In this document: positions 1-7,707 of the stretch, piece by piece | How the letters are laid out: every line of letters starts with the position of its first letter | Numbering within the stretch: position 1 is the first letter of the stretch | Assembly (NCBI RefSeq): GCF_000203915.1 | Contig: NC_008390.1 | Coordinates: 1,984,001-2,048,000 of the forward strand | Direction: 5' to 3' | Length of the DNA: 64,000 nt | DNA from: Burkholderia ambifaria AMMD | Lineage (GTDB): Bacteria; Pseudomonadota; Gammaproteobacteria; Burkholderiales; Burkholderiaceae | Program-made: the position numbers and the translations under genes | The notes under the pieces: generated by a model | What the model was told of the DNA's origin: nothing | What the model saw: only the letters and a program-made list of their open reading frames with translations | Database searches by the model: none

Positions 1-1
1 C

Positions 2-1177
2 GCGGTGCGCGGCTGGATGTGGGCGTGCTGGGCCGCGATGGCGTTCGCGGTGCTGTCGAAAGGCCTCGTCGGCCTGATCCTGCCCGGCGCCGTGCTGGTG
101 CTCTATACGCTGGTCGCCCGCGACTGGGCGCTGTGGAAGCGGCTCTATCTGGTGAGCGGCCTCGTGATCTTCTTCGCGATCGTCACGCCGTGGTTCGTGC
201 TCGTCCAGCAGCGCAATCCCGAGTTCTTCAACTTCTTCTTCATCGTCCAGCAGTTCCGCCGCTACCTTACCCCGGAACAGAACCGCCCGGGCCCGCTCTA
301 CTACTTCGTGCCGGTGCTGCTGGTCGGCTTCCTGCCGTGGCTGTCGGTCACGTGGCAGAGCATCCGTCACGCGCTGCGCATGCCGCGCCAGCCGAACGGC
401 TTCTCCCCGATGCTCGTGCTGCTGATCTGGAGCGCGTTCATCTTCGTGTTCTTCAGCGTGTCGCACTCGAAGCTGATCTCGTATGTGCTGCCGGTCGCGC
501 CGGCGCTCGCGCTGATGATCGGCGCGTACCTGCCGCTGATGACCGCGGAGCGGTTCCGCCGCCACCTGCTCGGCTACCTCGTGTTCTTCGTCGTCGCGGC
601 GTTCGGGATCATCTTCCTCGCGTACCAGGGCGACGCCCGCACGCCGAACGCGCTGTATCGCGCGTTCCAGATGTGGCTGTACGCGGGCCTCGCGGTCGCG
701 GCCGCGCTGACGCTCGCCGCCGCGTGGCTGAATCGCCGCGTGGGCGTCGCGGCCGCGATCGCCGCGTTCGGCGCCGCGTGGCTCGCGTTCGGCACGATCG
801 GCGGCACCGGTCACGACGAGTTCGGCCGCTACAGCTCGGGCGCGCTGCTCGCGCCCACCGTGCGCGCCGAACTGGCGAAGCTGCCGCCCGACACGCCGTT
901 CTACTCGATCGAGATGCTCGATCACACGTTCCCGTTCTATATGGGCCACACGACGATCATGGTCCAGCGCCAGGACGAGCTCGCCTTCGGCATCTCGGTC
1001 GAGCCGAACAAATGGATCCCGACCGTCGGCCAATGGATCGAACGCTGGAAGCAGGAAACCCATGCGCTCGCGATCATGCCGACCGGCCAGTACGACACGC
1101 TGGTCAAGCAAGGCGTGCCGATGCGCGTGATCGCGCGCGACAACCGCCGCGTGATCGTCGAGAAACCGCAATCGTAA
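2..1177 (+). CDS. arnT: ArnT-type L-Ara4N lipid A transferase (5' end outside window)
   Basis: This is the C-terminal 391 residues of a GT-C family integral membrane glycosyltransferase; the frame is open to the left edge, so the N-terminus is missing (family members are about 550 aa). It would move 4-amino-4-deoxy-L-arabinose from undecaprenyl phosphate to lipid A on the periplasmic face of the inner membrane, lowering negative charge and giving cationic peptide resistance. At least seven hydrophobic stretches precede a soluble C-terminal domain of about 110 residues. The identification rests on the topology and on the six arn genes directly downstream. Another GT39/GT83 mannosyltransferase-like enzyme is possible from this sequence alone, but the context makes ArnT by far the likeliest. 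Confidence 0.88.
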   Translation, partial: AVRGWMWACWAAMAFAVLSKGLVGLILPGAVLVLYTLVARDWALWKRLYLVSGLVIFFAIVTPWFVLVQQRNPEFFNFFFIVQQFRRYLTPEQNRPGPLYYFVPVLLVGFLPWLSVTWQSIRHALRMPRQPNGFSPMLVLLIWSAFIFVFFSVSHSKLISYVLPVAPALALMIGAYLPLMTAERFRRHLLGYLVFFVVAAFGIIFLAYQGDARTPNALYRAFQMWLYAGLAVAAALTLAAAWLNRRVGVAAAIAAFGAAWLAFGTIGGTGHDEFGRYSSGALLAPTVRAELAKLPPDTPFYSIEMLDHTFPFYMGHTTIMVQRQDELAFGISVEPNKWIPTVGQWIERWKQETHALAIMPTGQYDTLVKQGVPMRVIARDNRRVIVEKPQS

Positions 1178-1190
1178 GGACGTCCACCGC

Positions 1191-1562
1191 ATGAATCCCG
1201 TTTCGCTCGTCTGCATCGTCACCGGCGTGATGCTCAACGCCTGTGCGCAACTTCTGCTGAAAGCCGGCGTCAACGCAGTTGGACACTTCGAATTCAGCCG
1301 CGCGAACATCATCCCGGTCGGCCTGAAGATCGCGACCCAGTTGCCGATCATCGGCGGCCTCGCCTGCTACGTGCTGAGCGTCGTCGTGTGGATTGTCGGG
1401 CTGTCGCGGGTCGACGTGTCGATCGCGTATCCGATGCTGTCGCTCGGCTACGTGGTCAACGCGTTCGCAGCGTGGTACCTGTTCGGCGAAGTGCTGTCGG
1501 TCCAGCGGCTCGTCGGGATCGGCATCATCCTGATCGGCGTGCTCGTGCTCGCGCGCAGTTGA
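1191..1562 (+). CDS. SMR/EmrE-like transporter, likely L-Ara4N-phosphoundecaprenol flippase subunit
   Basis: This 123-residue protein has four hydrophobic segments typical of the small multidrug resistance (EamA/EmrE) fold, beginning MNPVSLVCIVTGVMLNACAQ. ArnE and ArnF of enterobacteria are about 110-130 aa proteins of this type and together flip L-Ara4N-phosphoundecaprenol. Only one such gene is visible here, 13 bases after arnT, so it may act as a homo-oligomer or replace the ArnE/ArnF pair. Its place between arnT and arnB supports a flippase over drug efflux, but the substrate is inferred from context. Confidence 0.8.
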   Translation: MNPVSLVCIVTGVMLNACAQLLLKAGVNAVGHFEFSRANIIPVGLKIATQLPIIGGLACYVLSVVVWIVGLSRVDVSIAYPMLSLGYVVNAFAAWYLFGEVLSVQRLVGIGIILIGVLVLARS

Positions 1563-1711
1563 GCGTGCCCGGCGGGCCCGGGTGCACCCACACGCATTAA
1601 GCGTCCGCCTACAAAAAATCACGGTACGAATCCGCCAACCGGTGTTTAATGCCGGTTTCGGGCCGGACCGCCCGACCCCTTTATTACACGCCATTACAGG
1701 CTAACGTGTTC

Positions 1712-2863
1712 ATGAGCCAGACTACCGCTCCGTTTCTGCCGTTCACCCGCCCCGAGATCGATGAGGAAACCATCCAGGGCGTCGTCGAAGTGCTGCGCTC
1801 GGGCTGGATCACCACCGGCCCGCAAAGCCAGAAATTCGAAGCCGCGCTGTCCGAGTATTGCGGCGGCCGTCCGGTCCGCGCGTTCAATTCGGGCACCTGC
1901 ACGCTCGAGATCGGCCTGCGCATCGCAGGCGTCGGCCCCGGCGACGAGGTGATCACGACGCCGGCCACGTGGGTGTCGACCAGCAACGTGATTCTCGAGA
2001 CCGGCGCGACGCCCGTGTTCGCCGACATCGACCCGGTCACGCGCAACATCGACCTCGACAAGCTCGAGCAGGCGATCACGCCGCGCACCAAGGCGATCAT
2101 CCCGGTCTACCTGGCCGGCCTGCCGGTCGACATGGACCGCCTGTACGCGATCGCGCGCGCGCACAGCCTGCGCGTGATCGAGGACGCCGCGCAGGCGCTC
2201 GGCTCGACGTGGCAAGGCAAGCGCATCGGCGCGTTCGGCGACATCGTGTCGTTCAGCTTCCACGCGAACAAGAACCTGACGACGATCGAAGGCGGCGCGC
2301 TCGTGCTGAACAACGAGGACGAGGCGACGCTCGCGCAGAAGTACCGGCTGCAGGGCATCACGCGCACCGGCCTGGACGGGATGGACTGCGACGTGCTCGG
2401 CGGCAAGTACAACCTGACCGACGTCGCCGCGCGCGTCGGCCTCGGCCAGTTGCCGCACCTCGAGCGCTTCACCACGCAGCGCCGCGCGCTCGCGCGCGCG
2501 TATTTCGCCGCGCTCGGCGACGGCCCTGCCGTGAAGCTCGGCCTCGGCCTGCCCGTCGCCGATTTCGAGAACAGCAACTGGCACATGTTCCAGGTCACGC
2601 TGCCGCTCGAGCGGTTGTCGATCTCGCGCGCCGATTTCATGGCGCAGATGAAGGAACGCGGGATCGGCACGGGCGTCCACTACCCGGCCGTCCATCTTTT
2701 CACGCTGTATCGTGCGCGCGGCTTCAAGGAGGGCATGTTCCCCCACGCCGAACGATACGGCGCGTCGACCGTCACGCTGCCGCTCTTCACGCAGATGACC
2801 GAAGACGACGTGCGTCGCGTGGCCGACGCCATCAACCAGATTTGCGATCAATACGGAAAATAA
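1712..2863 (+). CDS. arnB: UDP-L-Ara4O C-4 aminotransferase ArnB
   Basis: This 383-residue PLP-dependent DegT/DnrJ/EryC1/StrS aminotransferase converts UDP-4-keto-arabinose to UDP-4-amino-4-deoxy-L-arabinose using glutamate. The PLP-binding lysine is Lys187 in the segment SFSFHANKNLTTIEGG. The open frame extends 21 codons further upstream, but ATG at 1712 begins at the family's usual N-terminus (FLPFTRPEIDEE follows) and has an ACAGG-like ribosome site, so the longer form is not used here. About 150 noncoding bases separate it from the SMR gene. arnC follows six bases later. Confidence 0.95.
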   Translation: MSQTTAPFLPFTRPEIDEETIQGVVEVLRSGWITTGPQSQKFEAALSEYCGGRPVRAFNSGTCTLEIGLRIAGVGPGDEVITTPATWVSTSNVILETGATPVFADIDPVTRNIDLDKLEQAITPRTKAIIPVYLAGLPVDMDRLYAIARAHSLRVIEDAAQALGSTWQGKRIGAFGDIVSFSFHANKNLTTIEGGALVLNNEDEATLAQKYRLQGITRTGLDGMDCDVLGGKYNLTDVAARVGLGQLPHLERFTTQRRALARAYFAALGDGPAVKLGLGLPVADFENSNWHMFQVTLPLERLSISRADFMAQMKERGIGTGVHYPAVHLFTLYRARGFKEGMFPHAERYGASTVTLPLFTQMTEDDVRRVADAINQICDQYGK

Positions 2864-2869
2864 GCGTAC

Positions 2870-3904
2870 ATGAATCACCTTGAAGCACGCGCCGGGCATC
2901 CGGGCGCCGGGCATCCGGGCGCCGCGAACCCGGAGGTATCGGTCATCATCCCCGTGTACAACGAGGAAGAGGGCCTGGCTGCGCTGTTCGCGCGGCTCTA
3001 CCCGGCACTCGACGCACTCGGCACGTCGTACGAAGTGATCCTGATCAACGACGGCAGCCGCGACCGCTCGGCCGCGATGCTCGCGGACCAGTTCCACGTG
3101 CGTCCCGACACGACGCGCGTCGTGCTGCTCAACGGCAACTACGGTCAGCACATGGCGATCCTCGCCGGCTTCGCGCAGTCGCACGGCGACATCGTCATCA
3201 CGCTCGATGCCGACCTGCAGAACCCGCCGGAGGAAATCGGCAAGCTGATCGAGAAGATGCGCGAGGGCTACGACTACGTCGGCTCGATCCGCAAGCAGCG
3301 TCAGGACAGCCTGTGGCGGCGCAAGGCGTCGCAGATGATGAACCGGCTGCGCGAGCGCATCACGCGGATCAAGATGACCGACCAGGGCTGCATGCTGCGC
3401 GCGTACAGCCGCCGCATCATCGACACGATCAACGTGTGCGGCGAGGTCAACACGTTCATCCCCGCGCTCGCGTACACGTTCGCGCAGAACCCGACCGAAA
3501 TCGAGGTCGCGCACGAGGAGCGCTTCGCGGGCGAGTCGAAGTACTCGCTGTACAGCCTGATCCGGCTGAACTTCGACCTCGTGACGGGCTTCTCGGTCGT
3601 GCCGCTGCAGTGGCTGTCGTTCATCGGCGTGATCCTGTCGCTCGGCTCCGCCGCGCTGTTCGTGCTGCTGCTCGTGCGCCGCTTCATCGTCGGCGCGGAA
3701 GTGCAAGGCGTGTTCACGCTGTTCGCGATCACGTTCTTCCTGCTCGGCGTGATCATCTTCGCGCTCGGCCTGCTCGGCGAATACGTCGGCCGCATCTACC
3801 AGCAGGTGCGTGCGCGGCCGCGCTACCTGATCCAGGCCGTGCTCGAACAGCACGACGGCATCCCGGCGGTGCCGGGCATGAACCGCTCGGAGGCCGCGCA
3901 ATGA
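2870..3904 (+). CDS. arnC: Undecaprenyl-phosphate L-Ara4FN transferase ArnC
   Basis: This 344-residue family 2 glycosyltransferase attaches 4-formamido-arabinose to undecaprenyl phosphate at the cytoplasmic side of the inner membrane. The GT-A fold starts at about residue 23 (VSVIIPVYNEEEG), the acidic motif is LDADLQNPPEE, and two C-terminal hydrophobic helices near residues 245-300 anchor it. The extra N-terminal 20 residues contain a duplicated GHPGA unit encoded by a perfect 15-bp tandem repeat, outside the catalytic fold. Its stop overlaps the next start as ATGA, indicating translational coupling. Confidence 0.94.
   Translation: MNHLEARAGHPGAGHPGAANPEVSVIIPVYNEEEGLAALFARLYPALDALGTSYEVILINDGSRDRSAAMLADQFHVRPDTTRVVLLNGNYGQHMAILAGFAQSHGDIVITLDADLQNPPEEIGKLIEKMREGYDYVGSIRKQRQDSLWRRKASQMMNRLRERITRIKMTDQGCMLRAYSRRIIDTINVCGEVNTFIPALAYTFAQNPTEIEVAHEERFAGESKYSLYSLIRLNFDLVTGFSVVPLQWLSFIGVILSLGSAALFVLLLVRRFIVGAEVQGVFTLFAITFFLLGVIIFALGLLGEYVGRIYQQVRARPRYLIQAVLEQHDGIPAVPGMNRSEAAQ
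2891..2920 (+). repeat. 15-bp tandem duplication within arnC
   Basis: The 15-mer GCCGGGCATCCGGGC occurs twice back to back and in frame, encoding two AGHPG units in the nonconserved N-terminus of ArnC. Copy number could vary by slippage without breaking the frame. Confidence 0.9.
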
Positions 3905-4848
3905 AGCCGCGCGCCGTCGTCTTCGCGTATCACAACGTCGGCGTGCGCTGCCTGCAGGTGCTGCTGGCACGCGGTGTCGACGTCGCGCTCGTCGTCACGC
4001 ACGAGGACAACCCGAACGAGAACATCTGGTTCGGCAGCGTCGCATCGGTTGCCGCCGAGCACGGGATTCCCGTCGCCACGCCAGCCGACCCCACCGACCC
4101 GGCACTGCGCCGCGCGGTGTCCGACGCGCAGCCGGACTTCATCTTCTCGTTCTATTACCGCCACATGCTGCCGGTGGACCTGCTCGCGATCGCGCCGCGC
4201 GGCGCGTACAACATGCACGGTTCGCTGCTGCCGAAATACCGGGGTCGGGTACCGACCAACTGGGCCGTGCTGAACGGCGAAACGGAAACCGGCGCGACGC
4301 TGCACGAGATGGCCGCGAAGCCGGACGCCGGCGCGATCATCGGCCAGACCGCGGTGCCGATCCTGCCCGACGACACGGCCGCGCAGGTGTTCGACAAGGT
4401 GACGGTGGCCGCCGAGCAGACGCTCTGGCGCGTGCTGCCCGCGCTGCTCGCGGGCGAGGCGCCGCACCTGCCGAACGAGCTCGCGAACGGCAGCTACTAC
4501 GGCGGCCGCAAGCCGGAAGACGGCCGCATCGACTGGTCGAAGCCGGCCGCGCAGGTCTACAACCTGGTGCGCGCGGTCGCGCCCCCGTATCCGGGCGCAT
4601 TCACCGACGTCGGCGGCACGCGCTTCGTGATCGCCCGCGCGCGCCTTGCGGCGCCCGGCAGCGCCGCCGCCGCGGCGGCGGCAGATTTGCCGCCCGGCCT
4701 GCACGTAAGCGATAATGCGCTATTCGGCGTCTGCGGCGACAGTCGCGCCCTATCCATTCTCGAGCTGTGGCAGCAGCGCGACGGTAGCGAAACCGTCGTG
4801 ACGCCCGCGGAATTCGCGCAGTTCATTCATTCTTCCCGTCATTCATGA
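3901..4848 (+). CDS. arnA: UDP-L-Ara4N formyltransferase (ArnA N-terminal half as a separate protein)
   Basis: This 315-residue protein corresponds to the formyltransferase domain of bifunctional ArnA; it transfers a formyl group from 10-formyl-THF to the 4-amino group of UDP-L-Ara4N. The active-site segment NMHGSLLPKYRGRVPTNWAV supplies the conserved Asn and His, followed by the downstream Asp in KPDAGAIIGQ. In E. coli this domain is fused to the decarboxylase; here a stop codon separates them and the two genes overlap as ATGA at 4845-4848. The start at 3901 overlaps the arnC stop, although the open frame runs well upstream inside arnC. Confidence 0.92.
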   Translation: MKPRAVVFAYHNVGVRCLQVLLARGVDVALVVTHEDNPNENIWFGSVASVAAEHGIPVATPADPTDPALRRAVSDAQPDFIFSFYYRHMLPVDLLAIAPRGAYNMHGSLLPKYRGRVPTNWAVLNGETETGATLHEMAAKPDAGAIIGQTAVPILPDDTAAQVFDKVTVAAEQTLWRVLPALLAGEAPHLPNELANGSYYGGRKPEDGRIDWSKPAAQVYNLVRAVAPPYPGAFTDVGGTRFVIARARLAAPGSAAAAAAADLPPGLHVSDNALFGVCGDSRALSILELWQQRDGSETVVTPAEFAQFIHSSRHS

Positions 4849-5897
4849 AAGCAAAAAAAGTCCTGATCCTGGGTGTGAACGGCTTCATCGGCCATCACCT
4901 GTCGAAGCGCATTCTTGAAACCACCGATTGGGAAGTGTTCGGCATGGACATGCAGACCGATCGGCTGGGCGACCTCGTCAACCACGAGCGGATGCACTTC
5001 TTCGAAGGCGACATCACGATCAACAAGGAGTGGGTCGAGTATCACGTGAAGAAGTGCGACGTGATCCTGCCGCTCGTGGCGATCGCGACGCCCGCGACCT
5101 ACGTCAAGCAGCCGCTGCGCGTGTTCGAGCTCGACTTCGAGGCGAACCTGCCGATCGTGCGTTCGGCTGTCAAGTACGGCAAGCACCTCGTGTTCCCGTC
5201 GACCTCCGAGGTCTACGGCATGTGCTCGGACGAGGAGTTCGATCCGGACGCATCGGCGCTCACCTACGGCCCGATCAACAAGCCGCGCTGGATCTACGCG
5301 TGCTCGAAGCAGCTGATGGACCGCGTGATCTGGGGCTACGGGATGGAAGGCCTGAACTTCACGCTGTTCCGCCCGTTCAACTGGATCGGCCCGGGCCTCG
5401 ACTCGATCTACACGCCGAAGGAAGGCAGCTCGCGCGTCGTCACGCAGTTCCTCGGCCACATCGTGCGCGGCGAGAACATCAGCCTCGTCGACGGCGGCTC
5501 GCAGAAGCGCGCGTTCACCGACATCGACGACGGCATCAGCGCGCTGATGAAGATCATCGACAACAAGAACGGCGTCGCGTCGGGCAAGATCTACAACATC
5601 GGGAATCCGAAGAATAACTTCTCGGTTCGCGAGCTCGCGCACAAGATGCTCGAACTGGCCGCCGAATACCCGGAATACGCCGGCTCCGCGAAGCAGGTGC
5701 AGCTCGTCGAAACGACGTCGGGCGCCTACTACGGCAACGGCTATCAAGACGTGCAGAACCGCGTGCCGAAGATCGACAACACGATGCAGGAACTCGCATG
5801 GGCGCCGCAATCGACGTTCGACGACGCACTGCGCAAGATCTTCGAAGCGTATCGCGGCCATGTCGCCGACGCGCGCGCGCTGGTCGAGCAGAACTGA
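4845..5897 (+). CDS. arnA: UDP-glucuronate oxidative decarboxylase (ArnA C-terminal half as a separate protein)
   Basis: This 350-residue extended short-chain dehydrogenase oxidises and decarboxylates UDP-glucuronate to UDP-4-keto-pentose, the committed step of the L-Ara4N pathway. The NAD-binding glycine motif GVNGFIG is at residues 10-16, the catalytic Tyr-x3-Lys is in IYACSKQ, and the conserved substrate loop lies near FRPFNWIGPGLDS. It starts within the last codons of the formyltransferase gene (ATGA overlap), so the two polypeptides are probably made in similar amounts. Confidence 0.93.
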   Translation: MKAKKVLILGVNGFIGHHLSKRILETTDWEVFGMDMQTDRLGDLVNHERMHFFEGDITINKEWVEYHVKKCDVILPLVAIATPATYVKQPLRVFELDFEANLPIVRSAVKYGKHLVFPSTSEVYGMCSDEEFDPDASALTYGPINKPRWIYACSKQLMDRVIWGYGMEGLNFTLFRPFNWIGPGLDSIYTPKEGSSRVVTQFLGHIVRGENISLVDGGSQKRAFTDIDDGISALMKIIDNKNGVASGKIYNIGNPKNNFSVRELAHKMLELAAEYPEYAGSAKQVQLVETTSGAYYGNGYQDVQNRVPKIDNTMQELAWAPQSTFDDALRKIFEAYRGHVADARALVEQN

Positions 5898-5909
5898 CGG
5901 GACGCTCGC

Positions 5910-6806
5910 TTGGCTCGTATCGTCCTCAAGATCGACGTCGACACGCTGCGCGGCACGCGCGAAGGCGTGCCGAACCTCGCGCGCATCTTCGACCGCTTCA
6001 GTGCGCGCGCGACCTTCCTCTTCAGCCTCGGGCCCGATCACACCGGCTGGGCGCTGCGGCGCGTGTTCCGCCCCGGCTTCCTGAAGAAGGTGTCGCGCAC
6101 GTCGGTGGTCGAGCATTACGGCGTGAAGCAGCTGATGTACGGCGTGCTGCTGCCGGGCCCCGACATCGGCCGCCGTGCGATCGCCGACATGCGCGCGATC
6201 CACGAGGCCGGCTTCGAATGCGGGATCCATACGTGGGATCACGTGTACTGGCAGGACAACGTGCGCGTGCGCGATCGCGACTGGACCGCGCGTGAAATGC
6301 AGAAGAGCCACGCGCGCTTCATCGACATCTTCGGCGCACCGCCCGTCACGCATGGCGCGGCCGGCTGGCAGATGAACGACGCCGCATTCGAGCAGATCGA
6401 CGCATGGGGGATGCGCTACGCATCCGACGGTCGCGGCCATTCGCCGTACCTGCCCGTGGTCGGCGGCCGCACGCTGTCGCACGTGCAGATGCCGACCACG
6501 CTGCCGACGCTCGACGAAGTGCTCGGCATCGACGGCATCGACACGCACAACGTCGCCGCGCACATCCTGAAGTTCACGCAAGCCAATCCGCACGACCAGG
6601 TGTTCACGCTGCATGCGGAACTGGAAGGCCAGAAGCTCGCGCCGGTGTTCGAACAGCTGCTCGCCGGCTGGCGCGCGCAGGGCCATACGTTTGCGACGAT
6701 GGGCGACTACCACGCGACGCTGGACCGCGACTCGCTGCCATCGTACCCTGTCACGTGGGGCGAAATCCCCGGCCGCTCCGGCGAACTGATCGTCCAGCCC
6801 GACTGA
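5910..6806 (+). CDS. arnD: 4-deoxy-4-formamido-L-arabinose-phosphoundecaprenol deformylase ArnD
   Basis: This 298-residue NodB-type polysaccharide deacetylase removes the formyl group from undecaprenyl-linked L-Ara4FN, making the reaction irreversible before flipping. The metal-site motif is at the N-terminus (LKIDVDTLRGT), with further conserved segments GIHTWDHVYWQDN and HTLHAELEG-like residues towards the C-terminus. The initiator is TTG at 5910, the first codon giving the family's usual N-terminus; no ATG in frame fits. It lies 12 bases after the decarboxylase gene. Confidence 0.92.
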   Translation: MARIVLKIDVDTLRGTREGVPNLARIFDRFSARATFLFSLGPDHTGWALRRVFRPGFLKKVSRTSVVEHYGVKQLMYGVLLPGPDIGRRAIADMRAIHEAGFECGIHTWDHVYWQDNVRVRDRDWTAREMQKSHARFIDIFGAPPVTHGAAGWQMNDAAFEQIDAWGMRYASDGRGHSPYLPVVGGRTLSHVQMPTTLPTLDEVLGIDGIDTHNVAAHILKFTQANPHDQVFTLHAELEGQKLAPVFEQLLAGWRAQGHTFATMGDYHATLDRDSLPSYPVTWGEIPGRSGELIVQPD

Positions 6807-6913
6807 GCGTGCGTGCGCGCCGGCACCGCCCGCCCCGCCCTCGCGGCGTGCCGCAGCGCCCCCGCCGAACCGCGCCGCCCGAGCGGCGCTTTCCATAACA
6901 ACAGGAGAAACAC

Positions 6914-7375
6914 GTGTCCGTCGAAGTTGACCGTCAAGTTCCCGATTTCACCGCACCGGCTACGGGCGGCGACATTTCGCTGTCCGGCCTGAAGGGCAAG
7001 AAGCTCGTCCTGTATTTCTATCCGAAGGACAACACGCCGGGCTGCACGACCGAAGGCCTGCAGTTCCGCGATCTCTATCCGAAGTTCAAGAAGGCTGGCG
7101 CCGAAGTCATCGGCGTGTCGCGCGACAGCCTGCGCTCGCATGACAATTTCAAGGCAAAGCTCGAGCTGCCGTTCCCGCTGATCTCCGATGCCGACGAAGC
7201 GCTGTGCGCGCTGTTCGACGTCATCAAGATGAAGAAAATGTATGGCAAGGAAGTGCGCGGAATCGAGCGCTCGACGTTCCTGATCGACGCCGACGGCGTG
7301 CTCCGCCAGGCATGGCGCGGCATCAAGGTGCCCGGCCACGTGGACGACGTGCTAAGTGCTGTACAAGCGCTTTGA
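6914..7375 (+). CDS. bcp: Thiol peroxidase Bcp (peroxiredoxin Q)
   Basis: This 153-residue AhpC/TSA-fold peroxiredoxin reduces hydroperoxides in the cytoplasm. The peroxidatic cysteine is Cys44 in NTPGCTTEG. The second cysteine five residues later found in E. coli Bcp is absent; a cysteine in DEALCALFDV is the likely resolving residue, as in the alpha-3 subgroup of PrxQ. The start is GTG at 6914 with a good AGGAGA ribosome site eight bases upstream. It is downstream of arnD with 107 bases between and no visible terminator, so it may be read with the arn operon. Confidence 0.94.
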   Translation: MSVEVDRQVPDFTAPATGGDISLSGLKGKKLVLYFYPKDNTPGCTTEGLQFRDLYPKFKKAGAEVIGVSRDSLRSHDNFKAKLELPFPLISDADEALCALFDVIKMKKMYGKEVRGIERSTFLIDADGVLRQAWRGIKVPGHVDDVLSAVQAL

Positions 7376-7707
7376 GCCGCGCTATATTGGGCCGCAATGA
7401 ATGCCAGTTCGCCCCATATTTCTCGTAGCTGCGCCGGTGCCCGTTGCGTTGCTTGCCGGCACCTGACGCGCATCACGACGGTATCAGCCGAGCCGCATGT
7501 CCCGGTCCACGGGGCAGCGGCTTTTTTTATGGACTGCGTGCCGGCTCTCGGTCCGGCCGTCATCTCGTCAAGGAGTTGACCGACACTTAGGCGAACCGGC
7601 TCGACGAAATTCCTGTGCGCCACCGCGCGCAAACTGCATGCGTCTACGTCACGCAGGATGCGATCAGCGGCGCACTTCATGCGACACGATTCCTCCCGAG
7701 GGACACC
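7376..7707 (+). other. Intergenic region bcp to PIN-PhoH gene
   Basis: This 332-base stretch holds the arn-bcp terminator (7491-7528). The rest should contain the promoter and leader of the PIN-PhoH gene, but no convincing -35/-10 pair could be picked. No short ORF with a ribosome site stands out. Confidence 0.6.
7491..7528 (+). terminator. Rho-independent terminator of the arn-bcp operon
   Basis: AGCCGC pairs with GCGGCT, continued after one bulged A by TGTCCCG pairing with CGGGGCA around a GTCCA loop. The stem is followed by seven consecutive T. This 13-bp GC-rich stem lies 115 bases after the bcp stop. Confidence 0.88.

Noticed and set aside
1694..3970. 758-residue minus-strand ORF opposite arnB/arnC
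   Set aside because: Low-complexity Arg/Asp/Val/Glu-rich product, antisense to well-recognised genes; typical of GC-rich DNA.
4839..6896. 685-residue minus-strand ORF opposite arnA/arnD
   Set aside because: Same shadow composition, no motif, no ribosome site.
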